A stretch of 64,000 bases of DNA from Bacteroides graminisolvens DSM 19988 = JCM 15093 (GCF_000428125.1 NZ_ATZI01000006.1:114597-178596), one strand, 5' to 3'; positions 1 to 8,282 are shown, numbered from the stretch's first letter. Numbers and translations: made by a program. Notes: a model not told the origin generated them from the letters alone.

Positions 1-1
1 A

Positions 2-721
2 AACAACATCTTAAAAGGAAATAGCTTTTTGGCAAACCTTACTTGTATAACACCAGTGGAATCTAACTTAAGCTTAGATGATATTTTTATTCATTCTGAG
101 GCAACCTATAAAATCAGGTTAGCTAACCATTTTGTATGTTTCTCACCAGAAACTTTCATTAAAATCAATAACGGCATTATTAGTAGCTACCCCATGAAAG
201 GAACTATTCGAGCTGACCTTCCCCGCGCAGCCGAAAAGCTATTGGAAGATGAGAAAGAGATGGCCGAACATGCCACAATTACTGATCTCATCCGTAATGA
301 CCTCAGCATGGTTGCTCACAAAGTTTCAGTGACCCGCTACCGCTATATTGACAAACTCACAACCAACAGCGGAAAGATCCTACAAACCAGCACGGAAATA
401 ACAGGTAGATTACCTGATAACTATCATCAAAATTTAGGAAACATATTATTTAGACTACTCCCTGCTGGTTCTATTACCGGTGCACCTAAAAAGAAAACAA
501 CCGAAATTATAAAAGAAGCCGAGAACTATGATCGAGGATTTTACACCGGAATAGCCGGTTATTTTGACGGTTTTTCTTTAGATTCAACAGTTATGATTCG
601 CTTTGTTGAATTGCAAAACGGCAAACTTTATTTTAAAAGCGGAGGTGGAATTACTTGTCAAAGTAATGCAATAAGCGAATATCAAGAAATGATTCAGAAA
701 ATATATGTGCCAATTTATTGA
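2..721 (+). CDS. pabB: Aminodeoxychorismate synthase component I, C-terminal part (cut by the window edge)
   Basis: Makes 4-amino-4-deoxychorismate from chorismate and glutamine-derived ammonia, the branch to p-aminobenzoate and folate. The frame is open from base 2 with no start; the TTG at 29 sits inside a conserved stretch (GNSFLANLT), so it is not the start and the gene begins left of the window. The visible part is the chorismate-binding domain: PMKGT, the EHATITDLIRNDL segment, the GSITGAPK loop, YTGIAGYFD and a GGGIT element near the end. It overlaps the next gene by 17 bases, so the two are probably translationally coupled. A related anthranilate synthase is less likely because the partner is a class IV aminotransferase-fold protein. 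Confidence 0.9.
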   Translation, partial: NNILKGNSFLANLTCITPVESNLSLDDIFIHSEATYKIRLANHFVCFSPETFIKINNGIISSYPMKGTIRADLPRAAEKLLEDEKEMAEHATITDLIRNDLSMVAHKVSVTRYRYIDKLTTNSGKILQTSTEITGRLPDNYHQNLGNILFRLLPAGSITGAPKKKTTEIIKEAENYDRGFYTGIAGYFDGFSLDSTVMIRFVELQNGKLYFKSGGGITCQSNAISEYQEMIQKIYVPIY

Positions 722-1328
722 AACCATACGAATTGAAAATGGAGTTATTCATAATCTTGAATATCATAATCAACGATTTAACTCCACACGTCGACATTTT
801 TTTCCGCATGCTATCGACCTTGATTTAGGTACTTCTATTAAAGTACCTTCTGAAGGAGGAAGAATAAAATGTCGTATTCTATACAACGAAGAAATATGTG
901 AAATCACATATACCCCTTATACATTACGACACATACATTCATTACAAATGATTCATTGTAATAGTCTGAATTATCGATATAAAAGTTCTTCTCGAAATGA
1001 ATTAAACGCTTTATTTGCTCAGCGTAATAGCTGTGACGATGTGTTAATTGTGAAAAATGGTATGCTAACTGACACCTCCATTGCCAATATAGCAGTCAGT
1101 AATGGATCTCAATGGTTTACCCCCGCTAAACCTCTATTGGAAGGAACGCAAAGGGCGTTTCTTATCAACAAAGGAATAGTTATTCCAAAAGATATTATTG
1201 TCGAAGATATTTTTTGTTATAAAAAGATAGCCCTGTTCAATGCCCTAATCCCCTTCGGAGAATTAATCATCCCCATTACTCCTCAGACTATCGTCCGTAG
1301 TTCAGAAAACAATAAGCTATCTGAATAA
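705..1328 (+). CDS. pabC: Aminotransferase class IV, probable aminodeoxychorismate lyase
   Basis: Fold-type IV PLP enzyme, 207 residues, short for the family (usually about 260-290) but common for the PabC-like form next to PabB in Bacteroidetes. Visible family marks are the YKSSSRNELN segment that should carry the PLP lysine, the D-T-SIANIA stretch and PLLEGTQRAFLI. In this position it most likely releases pyruvate from aminodeoxychorismate to give p-aminobenzoate. ATG at 705 lies inside the end of pabB. Transcription probably ends at the hairpin just after the stop. Assignment to PabC rather than another class IV aminotransferase rests mainly on context. Confidence 0.8.
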   Translation: MCQFIETIRIENGVIHNLEYHNQRFNSTRRHFFPHAIDLDLGTSIKVPSEGGRIKCRILYNEEICEITYTPYTLRHIHSLQMIHCNSLNYRYKSSSRNELNALFAQRNSCDDVLIVKNGMLTDTSIANIAVSNGSQWFTPAKPLLEGTQRAFLINKGIVIPKDIIVEDIFCYKKIALFNALIPFGELIIPITPQTIVRSSENNKLSE

Positions 1329-1360
1329 TAGAAAGGTGCCCATTATATGGCACCTTTCTA
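1329..1360. terminator. Bidirectional hairpin between pabC and glmM
   Basis: A perfect 12-base inverted repeat, TAGAAAGGTGCC and its complement, with an 8-base loop, lies directly between two converging genes. T-rich sequence follows on the plus strand (TTCAATCAATTGT) rather than a clean T run. It probably serves both genes. Confidence 0.75.
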
Positions 1361-1384
1361 TTCAATCAATTGTACGTATACAGA

Positions 1385-2773
1385 TTATTTAGCTAATTCG
1401 TTTATGACATTCATGATTTTCTGCCCAATTTCTTCGGCTGCTTCCATCGTAGAGCCTTCGCTATACACTCGAATAATCGGTTCCGTATTGCTTTTGCGCA
1501 AATGCACCCACTTATCTGCAAAATCAATTTTCACACCATCAATATCGTTTATCTCCTCGTCTCGATATATCTCTTTTACTTTAGCCAGAATAGCATCTAC
1601 ATCAATTTCCGGAGTAAGGTCTACCCTATTTTTAGCAATAAAATAAGGAGGATACGTGGCGCGTAGTTCACTAACTTTTTTCCCTTCATGGGCCAGATGA
1701 CTAAGGAATAACGCAATTCCTACCAAAGCATCACGTCCATAATGACTTTCCGGATAAATAACTCCGCCGTTGCCTTCACCTCCTATTATAGCATGAGTTT
1801 CCTTCATCTTGGTTACCACATTCACTTCACCCACTGCAGATGCATAATATTCCATTCCATATTTGCGGGTTACATCACGTAATGCTCTAGTTGAACTCAA
1901 ATTTGAAACCGTATTACCGGGGGTATGCCTCAATACATAATCCGCCACAGTAACTAACGTATATTCTTCTCCATACATAGTGCCATCTTCAGAAATCATA
2001 GCTAATCTGTCAACATCAGGGTCAACGACAAAAGCCACATCCGCTTTTCCTTCTTTCATCAGATTCATAATGTCGCCCAGATTCTTTTCTAGCGGTTCAG
2101 GGTTATGGGCAAAGTGTCCGGTAGGATCGCAATATAATTTTTCAATTGACTTGACTCCCAACTGTTCAAGCAACTGAGGTAGGATAATACCCCCAACCGA
2201 GTTTACACAGTCTATTGCCACCCGGAATCCAGCCTTTCTGATGGCATCAACGTCTACTAACTTCAACGCCAACACACTATCAATATGTTTTTGGTTATAA
2301 GTGAGGTCCTGTCTGTAAGTTCCCAGTTTATCAACTTCTGCATAACAAAAATCTTCAGCCTCAGCAATACGCAAAACCTCGCTTCCCTCCTCCGCATTCA
2401 GAAATTCGCCATCTTCATTGAGTAATTTCAAGGCATTCCATTGTTTGGGATTATGCGATGCAGTAAGAATAATACCGCCACAAGCTACTTCCATGGTTAC
2501 AGCTAACTCGGTCGTTGGAGTGGAAGCCAAATCAATATCAACAACATCCCAGCCCATTCCCATGAGTGTCCCTACAACCACATTCTTCACCATTTCCCCC
2601 GAGATACGGGCGTCACGTCCTACAACGATTTTATTACTACTACCCTTACAAGCTCTTCGAATTAAAGTAGCATAAGCCGAAGTAAATTTAACTATATCAA
2701 GCGGATTAAGTCCTTCACCTGTTACCCCGCCGATGGTACCTCGAATGCCGGAAATTGATTTTATTAATGTCAT
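1385..2773 (-). CDS. glmM: Phosphoglucosamine mutase (phosphohexomutase family)
   Basis: Converts glucosamine-6-phosphate to glucosamine-1-phosphate for UDP-GlcNAc, peptidoglycan and lipopolysaccharide synthesis in the cytoplasm. The 462-residue length is right for the alpha-D-phosphohexomutases. The phosphoserine loop is TASHNP with Ser106, the metal loop is DPDVDR at 251-256, the sugar-binding loop is GGEGNGGV, and the C-terminal phosphate-binding loop is RKSNTEPIIRVY. The catalytic loop reads NPKQWNALK where many GlmM proteins have NG, a variant I believe is usual in Bacteroidetes. It follows the lipoprotein gene by 28 bases and is probably co-transcribed. Phosphomannomutase activity cannot be excluded by sequence alone. 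Confidence 0.85.
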   Translation of the reverse strand: MTLIKSISGIRGTIGGVTGEGLNPLDIVKFTSAYATLIRRACKGSSNKIVVGRDARISGEMVKNVVVGTLMGMGWDVVDIDLASTPTTELAVTMEVACGGIILTASHNPKQWNALKLLNEDGEFLNAEEGSEVLRIAEAEDFCYAEVDKLGTYRQDLTYNQKHIDSVLALKLVDVDAIRKAGFRVAIDCVNSVGGIILPQLLEQLGVKSIEKLYCDPTGHFAHNPEPLEKNLGDIMNLMKEGKADVAFVVDPDVDRLAMISEDGTMYGEEYTLVTVADYVLRHTPGNTVSNLSSTRALRDVTRKYGMEYYASAVGEVNVVTKMKETHAIIGGEGNGGVIYPESHYGRDALVGIALFLSHLAHEGKKVSELRATYPPYFIAKNRVDLTPEIDVDAILAKVKEIYRDEEINDIDGVKIDFADKWVHLRKSNTEPIIRVYSEGSTMEAAEEIGQKIMNVINELAK

Positions 2774-2801
2774 AGTTTATCGGTTTTAAAAAATTAGGTC
2801 C

Positions 2802-3395
2802 TTAGTAAATTTGGAATTTTCTGATGTCATAGAAATAGGGATATACATATCTTAAAGAGGCATCATGTCCCATTTTGGAAGGAACAATTAGCTTCACATG
2901 AGCGCGATCGGTCACGTACTTCAAAGCCAATAACCATCCTGAAGGAACAGCAGTCCCATATGCAGTCAACATGCTGCCGTAGGTAAACAGACCTGAAGCT
3001 GTAGTACCCGAAAGAGAATATCGAAATTCATCTACCCATCCGTCAACGTCATAGTTAGACACAGATGTTGTATCCTGAGACATGATATCATATTCCATGA
3101 AACGAACCAGTACTATATCATTATTTTTAATGGAATCTCCGGTTCCTTTATAAACAATTTGCATGTACACACCACCTGAAAGAGCCACATACTCGTTCGT
3201 TTTCAAATCCGTTGTATTGCCTTTAGCCTCGAAATCAGCCAGCGAAAGCACTTTAATATTGTTTTTGGAAATAAAATCTTTGATGGCATTATCCTCATCT
3301 TCAAGCTGTTCTGCGTAAGTTTTGGTATCATCGCACGCCTGAAACATAAATCCCAAACACAATAAGGTAACAAATAACAAAGTAAGTTTTTTCAT
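2802..3395 (-). CDS. DUF4827-like lipoprotein
   Basis: A 197-residue exported protein: Lys-rich start, hydrophobic stretch and lipobox ending in Cys (FQAC at residues 18-21), so probably a lipoprotein of the cell envelope. The mature part begins with acidic residues and then ISKNNIKVL, which resembles the N-terminus of FKBP-like proteins of Bacteroidetes. I match it to the DUF4827 family from memory; no catalytic residues are recognisable. A promoter box lies just upstream and glmM follows, so it probably heads a two-gene unit. Function unknown. Confidence 0.7.
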   Translation of the reverse strand: MKKLTLLFVTLLCLGFMFQACDDTKTYAEQLEDEDNAIKDFISKNNIKVLSLADFEAKGNTTDLKTNEYVALSGGVYMQIVYKGTGDSIKNNDIVLVRFMEYDIMSQDTTSVSNYDVDGWVDEFRYSLSGTTASGLFTYGSMLTAYGTAVPSGWLLALKYVTDRAHVKLIVPSKMGHDASLRYVYPYFYDIRKFQIY

Positions 3396-3417
3396 TTTCT
3401 CTATATAATAAGTAAGG

Positions 3418-3425
3418 CAAAAATA
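3418..3425 (-). promoter_or_regulatory. -7 box TATTTTTG upstream of the DUF4827-like gene
   Basis: On the minus strand the bases read TATTTTTG, matching the Bacteroidetes -7 consensus TAnnTTTG, about 23 bases before the ATG at 3395. No clear -33 box was seen. Confidence 0.55.
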
Positions 3426-3522
3426 TTCTATTTTAATTGAAAGTTAAAAATATCGGCATAAACTTCTGAAATATTAACCTTTAAAGCAATACTTTTAACC
3501 GTTGCGTTGCTAAATATGCAGT

Positions 3523-4554
3523 TTAAGCGTTGAGCAACTCCTTGTATCTTTCCAATCCATCTTCAAAGACAGCTCTCGCCTCTTCCAACGTTCCGCAAAA
3601 CTCTCCTCCCGAAGCGTTCAAATGACCGCCCCCATTAAAGAAATCGGCCGCAAATTTATTGCAAGGAAAGGTACCTACAGAGCGCAAAGATATCTTAATC
3701 ATCTGCTTCTCAGTATCTTCACGCAAGAAACAAGTAAAACAAACATCTTTAATCGACAAAGGAATATTAACGAAACCTTCGCTATCACCCTTTATATAGT
3801 CAAATTTGCCTTGTTCTTCTTTTGATAAAGAAATAAGAGCTGCATGATGTTCTTTGTACACATGCATATTAGAAAGAATATATCCCATCAGTCGAAGCCG
3901 ACTTTCGGAGTACGTATTATACACTTTACGGTAAATATCATCCTTATCTATTCCCTTTGACAGCAACTCACTTATAATAAAATAGATCTCTCTGTTATTA
4001 GAATTATAAGTGAATCCTCCCGTGTCTGTCATCATTCCCGTATAAATACATTCTGCTCCTTCCAGAGTGATATCTTCAAAGTATCCCATGCGACAAATCA
4101 GACGGAATACAAGTTCGGAAGTAGAAGATATCTCAGGATGAGAAATAACGATCTCGCAAAATGATTCGGGATGTAAATGATGATCAACCATTATTTTCCG
4201 TGCTTTGGAAGCCAACACAACATCACCTAACTCTTCTATTCGTTTGATAGCATTAAAATCCAAACAAACAATCACATCAGCCTCCGTTATAAGGCGATCA
4301 GCAAAGTCTTTATAACGATCATAAAGCACAACCTCCTTGGCCCCGGGCATCCATTTCAAAAAATCAGGAAAGGCATTAGGGACAACAACATGCACCGTTT
4401 TCTCTTGTGACTCAAGAAAATGCATCAATCCCAATGAAGAACCAATAGCATCGCCATCCGGTGAAACATGTGATACAATGACAATACTCTCTGAGCGTTC
4501 AAACCACTTGGTAAAATGATCTATTTTAGTTTGATCTATAATTTTGCTTAGCAT
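3523..4554 (-). CDS. DHH/DHHA1 family phosphoesterase (NrnA-like)
   Basis: Probable bifunctional oligoribonuclease and 3'-phosphoadenosine-5'-phosphate phosphatase, degrading very short RNAs in the cytoplasm. Motifs: HVSPDGDAIGSSLGL near the N-terminus, a second acidic motif VCLDFN, the VDHHLHP motif that names the family, and a C-terminal DHHA1 glycine motif GGGHLNASGG. Length 343 residues fits NrnA. An ATG at 4587 would add 11 residues, but a promoter -7 box lies between that codon and 4554, so the ATG at 4554 (MLSKIID) is chosen. It lies downstream of comEC but appears to have its own promoter. Confidence 0.85.
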   Translation of the reverse strand: MLSKIIDQTKIDHFTKWFERSESIVIVSHVSPDGDAIGSSLGLMHFLESQEKTVHVVVPNAFPDFLKWMPGAKEVVLYDRYKDFADRLITEADVIVCLDFNAIKRIEELGDVVLASKARKIMVDHHLHPESFCEIVISHPEISSTSELVFRLICRMGYFEDITLEGAECIYTGMMTDTGGFTYNSNNREIYFIISELLSKGIDKDDIYRKVYNTYSESRLRLMGYILSNMHVYKEHHAALISLSKEEQGKFDYIKGDSEGFVNIPLSIKDVCFTCFLREDTEKQMIKISLRSVGTFPCNKFAADFFNGGGHLNASGGEFCGTLEEARAVFEDGLERYKELLNA

Positions 4555-4575
4555 ACTATTCTTATAAATGATTGG

Positions 4576-4583
4576 CAAAAGTA
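4576..4583 (-). promoter_or_regulatory. -7 box TACTTTTG for the DHH phosphoesterase
   Basis: TACTTTTG on the minus strand matches TAnnTTTG and ends 21 bases before the ATG at 4554. It falls inside the longer open frame starting at 4587 and so decides the start. Confidence 0.6.
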
Positions 4584-4600
4584 ACAAAATATTTCCTCAA

Positions 4601-6676
4601 TCAGATCAAAAAGGTAACAGAACCTTTCTCAGCCAAAGAAATAAAGTGAATTCCCAATGCGGTACATTCATCAGTGAGAGTCTTTTGACGAGAACCAGCC
4701 AAAGAACCATCAATCAATACAACGCTAACCTTAAATAGTTCTGTTAGTTCTTTTATTGTCCCTTTATAACCTTTACAAACATATAGATAATCAATTCTAA
4801 GTCGGCTATCAGCCGATGAAAGCGCCCAACCGCTAGTGCGCATGAAGCAAATCCTCTTCCCGCAAAAATTGTACATTCGATTTGGCAAAAAAACGTTTTG
4901 ATTGATAGGAGTCTCACGCATAGCAACAGGGGTTTCCAGTTGCAACCGGCTCCAATGACGGTTCATAACTTGATGCATTCGTTTGTTAGTTGGCACAGTA
5001 TCTGCATAAGCAAGCAGTGAACTACCATCGGACCTGATAATATGTGCAGTGGCACAACCCGGTATGTTGTAAAATGCAATACTGTTTCGGGGGTGATCTT
5101 GCAAACGCATCACGAAATGATAACTACACAAAGAAAGCAGTAAAGTTAATGCGCAAATCAATGTTTTGGCCTCTTTGTTATAAAAGAAACGTACTCCGAA
5201 AAAAAGTAAAAGGTAAATAACAGGTACTTCCAATGTGTAAACCCATACCGACTCTAGTGAAGAGTAAGGCAAATGTTCCACCCAGCGCACCGAACTATTG
5301 AGAAAATCAAGTGCTTGTTTCAACAGCCAAACAATCCATTGTTGGATGAAAGGTAGTGGAATAAAAAGGAAAAAGGCAATTGACAAGTACATTATAACGG
5401 AGGCCAGAGGTATCACCAGCAAGTTAGTCAATAAGAAATGGGTAGAGAAGCGTGAAAAATAATAAAGTACCAAAGGAGCGGTACCTATCTGAGCAGCTAG
5501 CGAGACCGATAGTATACCCCATACATAACGTAGCAATTTATGTTTGGGGGTAATTCTATTATATATTAATGGATGAATAAACAAAATAGCAGTAACTGCT
5601 ACGAATGAGAGTTGAAAGCCAACATCGAAAAGCCAGCAAGGAGAAACCAGTAACATCATAAAAGCCGCTGCCGATAGGCTATTTAGCGAAAACAGGCGTC
5701 CGTTGGCCAAAGTAGAGAGAGCAAAGAAGGAAAACATGACAGCCGATCGAACCACTGAAGGAGACAAGCCAGCTATAAATGCAAATAGCCATAACACAGC
5801 AATGATAACTACAGCACGTACTATTTTCAATTTAAATGAACGTGAGAATCCCCGCATTAAAAACAATAGCAAGCCATACAAGAATCCCACATGCAAGCCT
5901 GAGAGAGCAAGCACGTGACTGGCTCCAGAAATAGAGAAACTCTCACGAATACTATCACTCAAATCATCTTTGTAACCAATGGTTAGTGCTGAAAGAACAG
6001 CATACTGATCTGATAAAAAATTCTGTTGGCGATAAAGGTTCAATAAGCCATGTTGCCAATCGGAAGCGATCTGTCGCAATGATCTGCTATCCGTATGCCC
6101 GTTTTTCTTCCAACTGCCTGATGCAATAAATGCTGTACCGCTAATACCTTGATGCAAGAGATAACGAGAATAGTTGAATTCATCAGGATTCCCATTATTT
6201 TTCGGTAGTGAAATCTTGCTGCGAATAAGTAGCTCATCACCACGCTTTAGCGTTTTGCTAAGTGAATCTTTTGAAAAATACAAAAGTATTTTTTCGCCGG
6301 TCGGCTGTAAAGAGGCCGAAAACAAAAGGCTTTTTTCCTTTTCCTGTACGTGATTCGTTAACACAACACGAGAAGTAGCTTCTTCTATAGGAAATGCAGC
6401 AACTACCTTCTCTAAATGAAAACTACAGACTGCCATTCCTAACGTCAGAAAAAAGACATAAACGCCTGCACCAAACAACCAACGAAAAGTGTACTTCCGG
6501 CAAAAGAAGCCTGATAGCAACAAGAAGAAAGATAGAAGAAACAAACAGAAAAGAAACCCCAACAACACAGAACGGTGAGCCTCAAAGAGATAATCGGCCA
6601 TAGCTATCCCACTGGCTAGCGGAATAAACAAACGCAAAAAAACATGTTGATGCAAAAAAGCCAGCTGAGGAACCAC
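4601..6676 (-). CDS. comEC: ComEC/Rec2-family inner-membrane DNA uptake protein
   Basis: A 691-residue polytopic membrane protein. Two or three N-terminal membrane segments are followed by a soluble DUF4131-like domain (about 90-200), then the competence domain beginning ISGASHVLALSGLHVGFLYG with many hydrophobic helices to about residue 500. The last 170 residues form a soluble domain in the place of the metallo-beta-lactamase domain of longer ComEC proteins, but no HxHxDH metal motif is visible there. The family forms the channel for single-stranded DNA in natural transformation. It starts at GTG 6676, 9 bases after the rpe stop, so it is co-transcribed with rpe. Whether this strain is naturally competent cannot be told. 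Confidence 0.85.
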   Translation of the reverse strand: MVPQLAFLHQHVFLRLFIPLASGIAMADYLFEAHRSVLLGFLFCLFLLSFFLLLSGFFCRKYTFRWLFGAGVYVFFLTLGMAVCSFHLEKVVAAFPIEEATSRVVLTNHVQEKEKSLLFSASLQPTGEKILLYFSKDSLSKTLKRGDELLIRSKISLPKNNGNPDEFNYSRYLLHQGISGTAFIASGSWKKNGHTDSRSLRQIASDWQHGLLNLYRQQNFLSDQYAVLSALTIGYKDDLSDSIRESFSISGASHVLALSGLHVGFLYGLLLFLMRGFSRSFKLKIVRAVVIIAVLWLFAFIAGLSPSVVRSAVMFSFFALSTLANGRLFSLNSLSAAAFMMLLVSPCWLFDVGFQLSFVAVTAILFIHPLIYNRITPKHKLLRYVWGILSVSLAAQIGTAPLVLYYFSRFSTHFLLTNLLVIPLASVIMYLSIAFFLFIPLPFIQQWIVWLLKQALDFLNSSVRWVEHLPYSSLESVWVYTLEVPVIYLLLFFGVRFFYNKEAKTLICALTLLLSLCSYHFVMRLQDHPRNSIAFYNIPGCATAHIIRSDGSSLLAYADTVPTNKRMHQVMNRHWSRLQLETPVAMRETPINQNVFLPNRMYNFCGKRICFMRTSGWALSSADSRLRIDYLYVCKGYKGTIKELTELFKVSVVLIDGSLAGSRQKTLTDECTALGIHFISLAEKGSVTFLI

Positions 6677-6685
6677 AGGCTTATA

Positions 6686-7336
6686 TTATAGATTCTTTAA
6701 ATCAACAATCATCCTTCTGGGATCGGGTGCACTAAAAATGGCACTTCCGGCAACCAGTACATCTGCTCCTGCCTCAACTAACAGAGCACCCGTTTCTTTG
6801 TTGACTCCACCATCCACTTCAATCAAAGCTTTTGAGCCAGTTTCTTCAATCAATGCACGTAATTCTTTCACTTTATCAACAGAGTGCTCAATGAATTTCT
6901 GTCCGCCAAAGCCCGGATTTACGCTCATAATGAGTACCATATATACATCACGAATAATATCTTTCAGCAAAGAAACCGGTGTGCCCGGATTGATTGTTAC
7001 CGCAGGCTCCATACCCGCTTCACGAATCTGCTGTATCACCCGATGGATGTGGGGACATGCCTCGTAATGCACATTCATTACATGTGCACCCAGTGCCTTT
7101 ACCTCATTGACAAATTTTTCGGGATTCACAATCATCAAATGCACATCAAGCGGTTTCTCGCTCAATTCGGCAACAAACTTCAACACAGGAAAGCCAAAAG
7201 AAATATTGGGAACAAAAACTCCGTCCATTATATCAATATGTATCCACTCTGCTTCACTGTTATTAATCATTTCAATGTCTTTTGCCAGGTATGCGAAATT
7301 CGCCGATAAAATAGATGGGGCTATAATTGGTTTCAT
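6686..7336 (-). CDS. rpe: Ribulose-phosphate 3-epimerase
   Basis: Interconverts ribulose-5-phosphate and xylulose-5-phosphate in the pentose phosphate pathway. A TIM-barrel of 216 residues, normal for the family. Seen: PSILSANF at the start, the metal-binding HIDIMDGVFVPN, HLMI, the GFGGQKFI phosphate loop and the EVDGGVN motif with the second catalytic Asp, then AGSAIF. An upstream ATG at 7360 would add 8 residues; the start MKPIIAPS at 7336 fits the family and the promoter box at 7366-7373. It heads a unit with comEC. Confidence 0.95.
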   Translation of the reverse strand: MKPIIAPSILSANFAYLAKDIEMINNSEAEWIHIDIMDGVFVPNISFGFPVLKFVAELSEKPLDVHLMIVNPEKFVNEVKALGAHVMNVHYEACPHIHRVIQQIREAGMEPAVTINPGTPVSLLKDIIRDVYMVLIMSVNPGFGGQKFIEHSVDKVKELRALIEETGSKALIEVDGGVNKETGALLVEAGADVLVAGSAIFSAPDPRRMIVDLKNL

Positions 7337-7365
7337 AATTGCAGTTGTTTTTAATTTCATAAATA

Positions 7366-7373
7366 CAAAAATA
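7366..7373 (-). promoter_or_regulatory. -7 box TATTTTTG for rpe-comEC
   Basis: TATTTTTG on the minus strand, 29 bases before the rpe ATG at 7336. It matches TAnnTTTG. A start at 7360 would leave almost no leader. Confidence 0.55.
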
Positions 7374-7520
7374 CATGATTGTTTTTAGATTACGACATGA
7401 AGTAAGACAAAAACACATAGTAAACCTCAAAAAGAATGAACTTAGCTAACTTAGCGCACATGTAACTCCGCCAACGGATACTTGCACAAGTGTCGTTTTG
7501 CCTCATAAAAAGTATAAAAT

Positions 7521-7640
7521 AAAGTATCACCAAGTATCACCAACCTTGCAATGAATTGATTATCAGTTTTTTATGTGTGACACTTGGCTAAAAAAAAGCC
7601 TCACCAAGTATCACCAAGTATCACCAACTTTTTTGGTGAT
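7521..7640. repeat. Dispersed repeat with CAAGTATCAC units, copy 1
   Basis: Two blocks of direct repeats of AAGTATCACC (7521-7544 and 7601-7628) flank a spacer holding the inverted form (GTGTGACACTTGGC at 7576-7589) and an A-run between GGCT and AGCC. The inner part can fold as a hairpin. A clearly homologous copy, including spacer and A-run, lies at 60295-60410. Weaker similarity continues to about 7765 (the TTTATTTTGCGG and TTTTCGTTACA segments). Function unknown. Confidence 0.8.
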
Positions 7641-7781
7641 TATTCCTTATAAGCATCTATCTGTTTATTGTTTGTATATGGGTGTTTTCGTTGGTTTCTT
7701 TATGTCTTTATTTTGCGGATTGGCTGTTTTCGTTACATTCGAAACACCACGGTTTGTGCCCTAATAATAACCTGATAAAAG
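7641..7781. repeat. Diverged extension of the dispersed repeat
   Basis: No gene is seen. TTTATTTTGCGGATTGGC and TTTTCGTTACA recall TTTATTTTGCAGGTGAGC and TTTTCGTCTACA next to copy 2 at 60481-60511, so the repeat probably extends here in decayed form. The neighbouring part 7374-7520 holds nothing I recognise. Confidence 0.4.
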
Positions 7782-7792
7782 AGCCACAATGA

Positions 7793-7824
7793 TTTGGAAT
7801 TGACAGGATAATGTATTATCTTTG
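7793..7824 (+). promoter_or_regulatory. Promoter of a tiny transcription unit (array A)
   Basis: TTTG at 7793-7796, a 20-base spacer, then TATCTTTG at 7817-7824: a full match to the Bacteroidetes promoter layout, with no coding sequence behind it before a hairpin terminator 45 bases later. Confidence 0.6.
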
Positions 7825-7830
7825 TACTTA

Positions 7831-7897
7831 TAAGCTTATAGTATATTCAAATTATTATAGGCGCAAAGGCAGGAGTTCGTACTCTTGCCTTTTTTTA
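7831..7897 (+). ncRNA. Putative short transcript of about 65 bases (unit A)
   Basis: Predicted from the promoter at 7793-7824 and the hairpin at 7868-7896. The body is AT-rich with a TATATTC element also found at the same place in the second unit at 27.95 kb. It contains no ATG-led reading frame. It may be a small RNA or the leader of the array transcript. Predicted only; the start site is estimated. Confidence 0.35.
7868..7896 (+). terminator. Hairpin terminator of unit A
   Basis: A 9-bp stem, GGCAGGAGT against ACTCTTGCC with one G-T pair, a TCGT loop, and a run of seven or eight T. It has the full form of a factor-independent terminator. Confidence 0.7.
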
Positions 7898-7961
7898 TGT
7901 CTTAACGGTTTATGATTGCATTCACACGGTGTCTCGCGCCGGTTTGCACGGTAGCAAAAGA

Positions 7962-8120
7962 CCCCTGAGCAACCGTGTTACAGTCGTAAGACGGTTGTTC
8001 AGGGGCCAAAAGACGGTTTACGATTTAAAATTGCTCGTTATCTTTTTGAAAAAGTCGGTTATGTTTTTCAAAAAGTTGGTTATGTTTTACCAAAGTCTTG
8101 CTGATGATTGTTGCTCCCTG
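7962..8120. repeat. Array A: degenerate tandem array, 21-22 base period
   Basis: Units begin at matching G positions 7969, 7990, 8012, 8033, 8054, 8075 and 8095, steps of 21, 22, 21, 21, 21 and 20. The better units read like GTCGGTTATGTTTTTCAAAA. A large hairpin also forms from CCCCTGAGCAACCGT (7962-7976) and its near-complement at 7991-8005. A related array lies at 28084-28340. An open frame 7929-8129 runs through it and gives repeated seven-residue units, but coding is unproven. From 8121 to the fmt stop at 8283 nothing else is recognised. Confidence 0.7.
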
Positions 8121-8282
8121 CTTTATTAGTTAATAATACATAAAACTACTCTTGACAAGATTTGCATGATTCATGATGTAAAGGGGAGAATTTGTAAAAT
8201 TAGTTCCACCAATCAGCAGAATTAACTTAACGCGTGTTTAACTCTACCAATTGGTTTTTCATTCATGTGGTTAATATATGGA

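Noticed and set aside
29..721. TTG at 29 as the start of pabB
   Set aside because: The frame is open to the window edge and residues before 29 continue a conserved motif, so the gene is partial.
7941..8005. tRNA or structured housekeeping RNA from the large inverted repeat
   Set aside because: No cloverleaf, no T-loop or anticodon arm; the stem is explained by the repeat array.
7929..8129. 66-residue open frame as a gene
   Set aside because: It is produced by the 21-base repeat array, has no start signal or recognisable product, and is kept only as a question in the findings.
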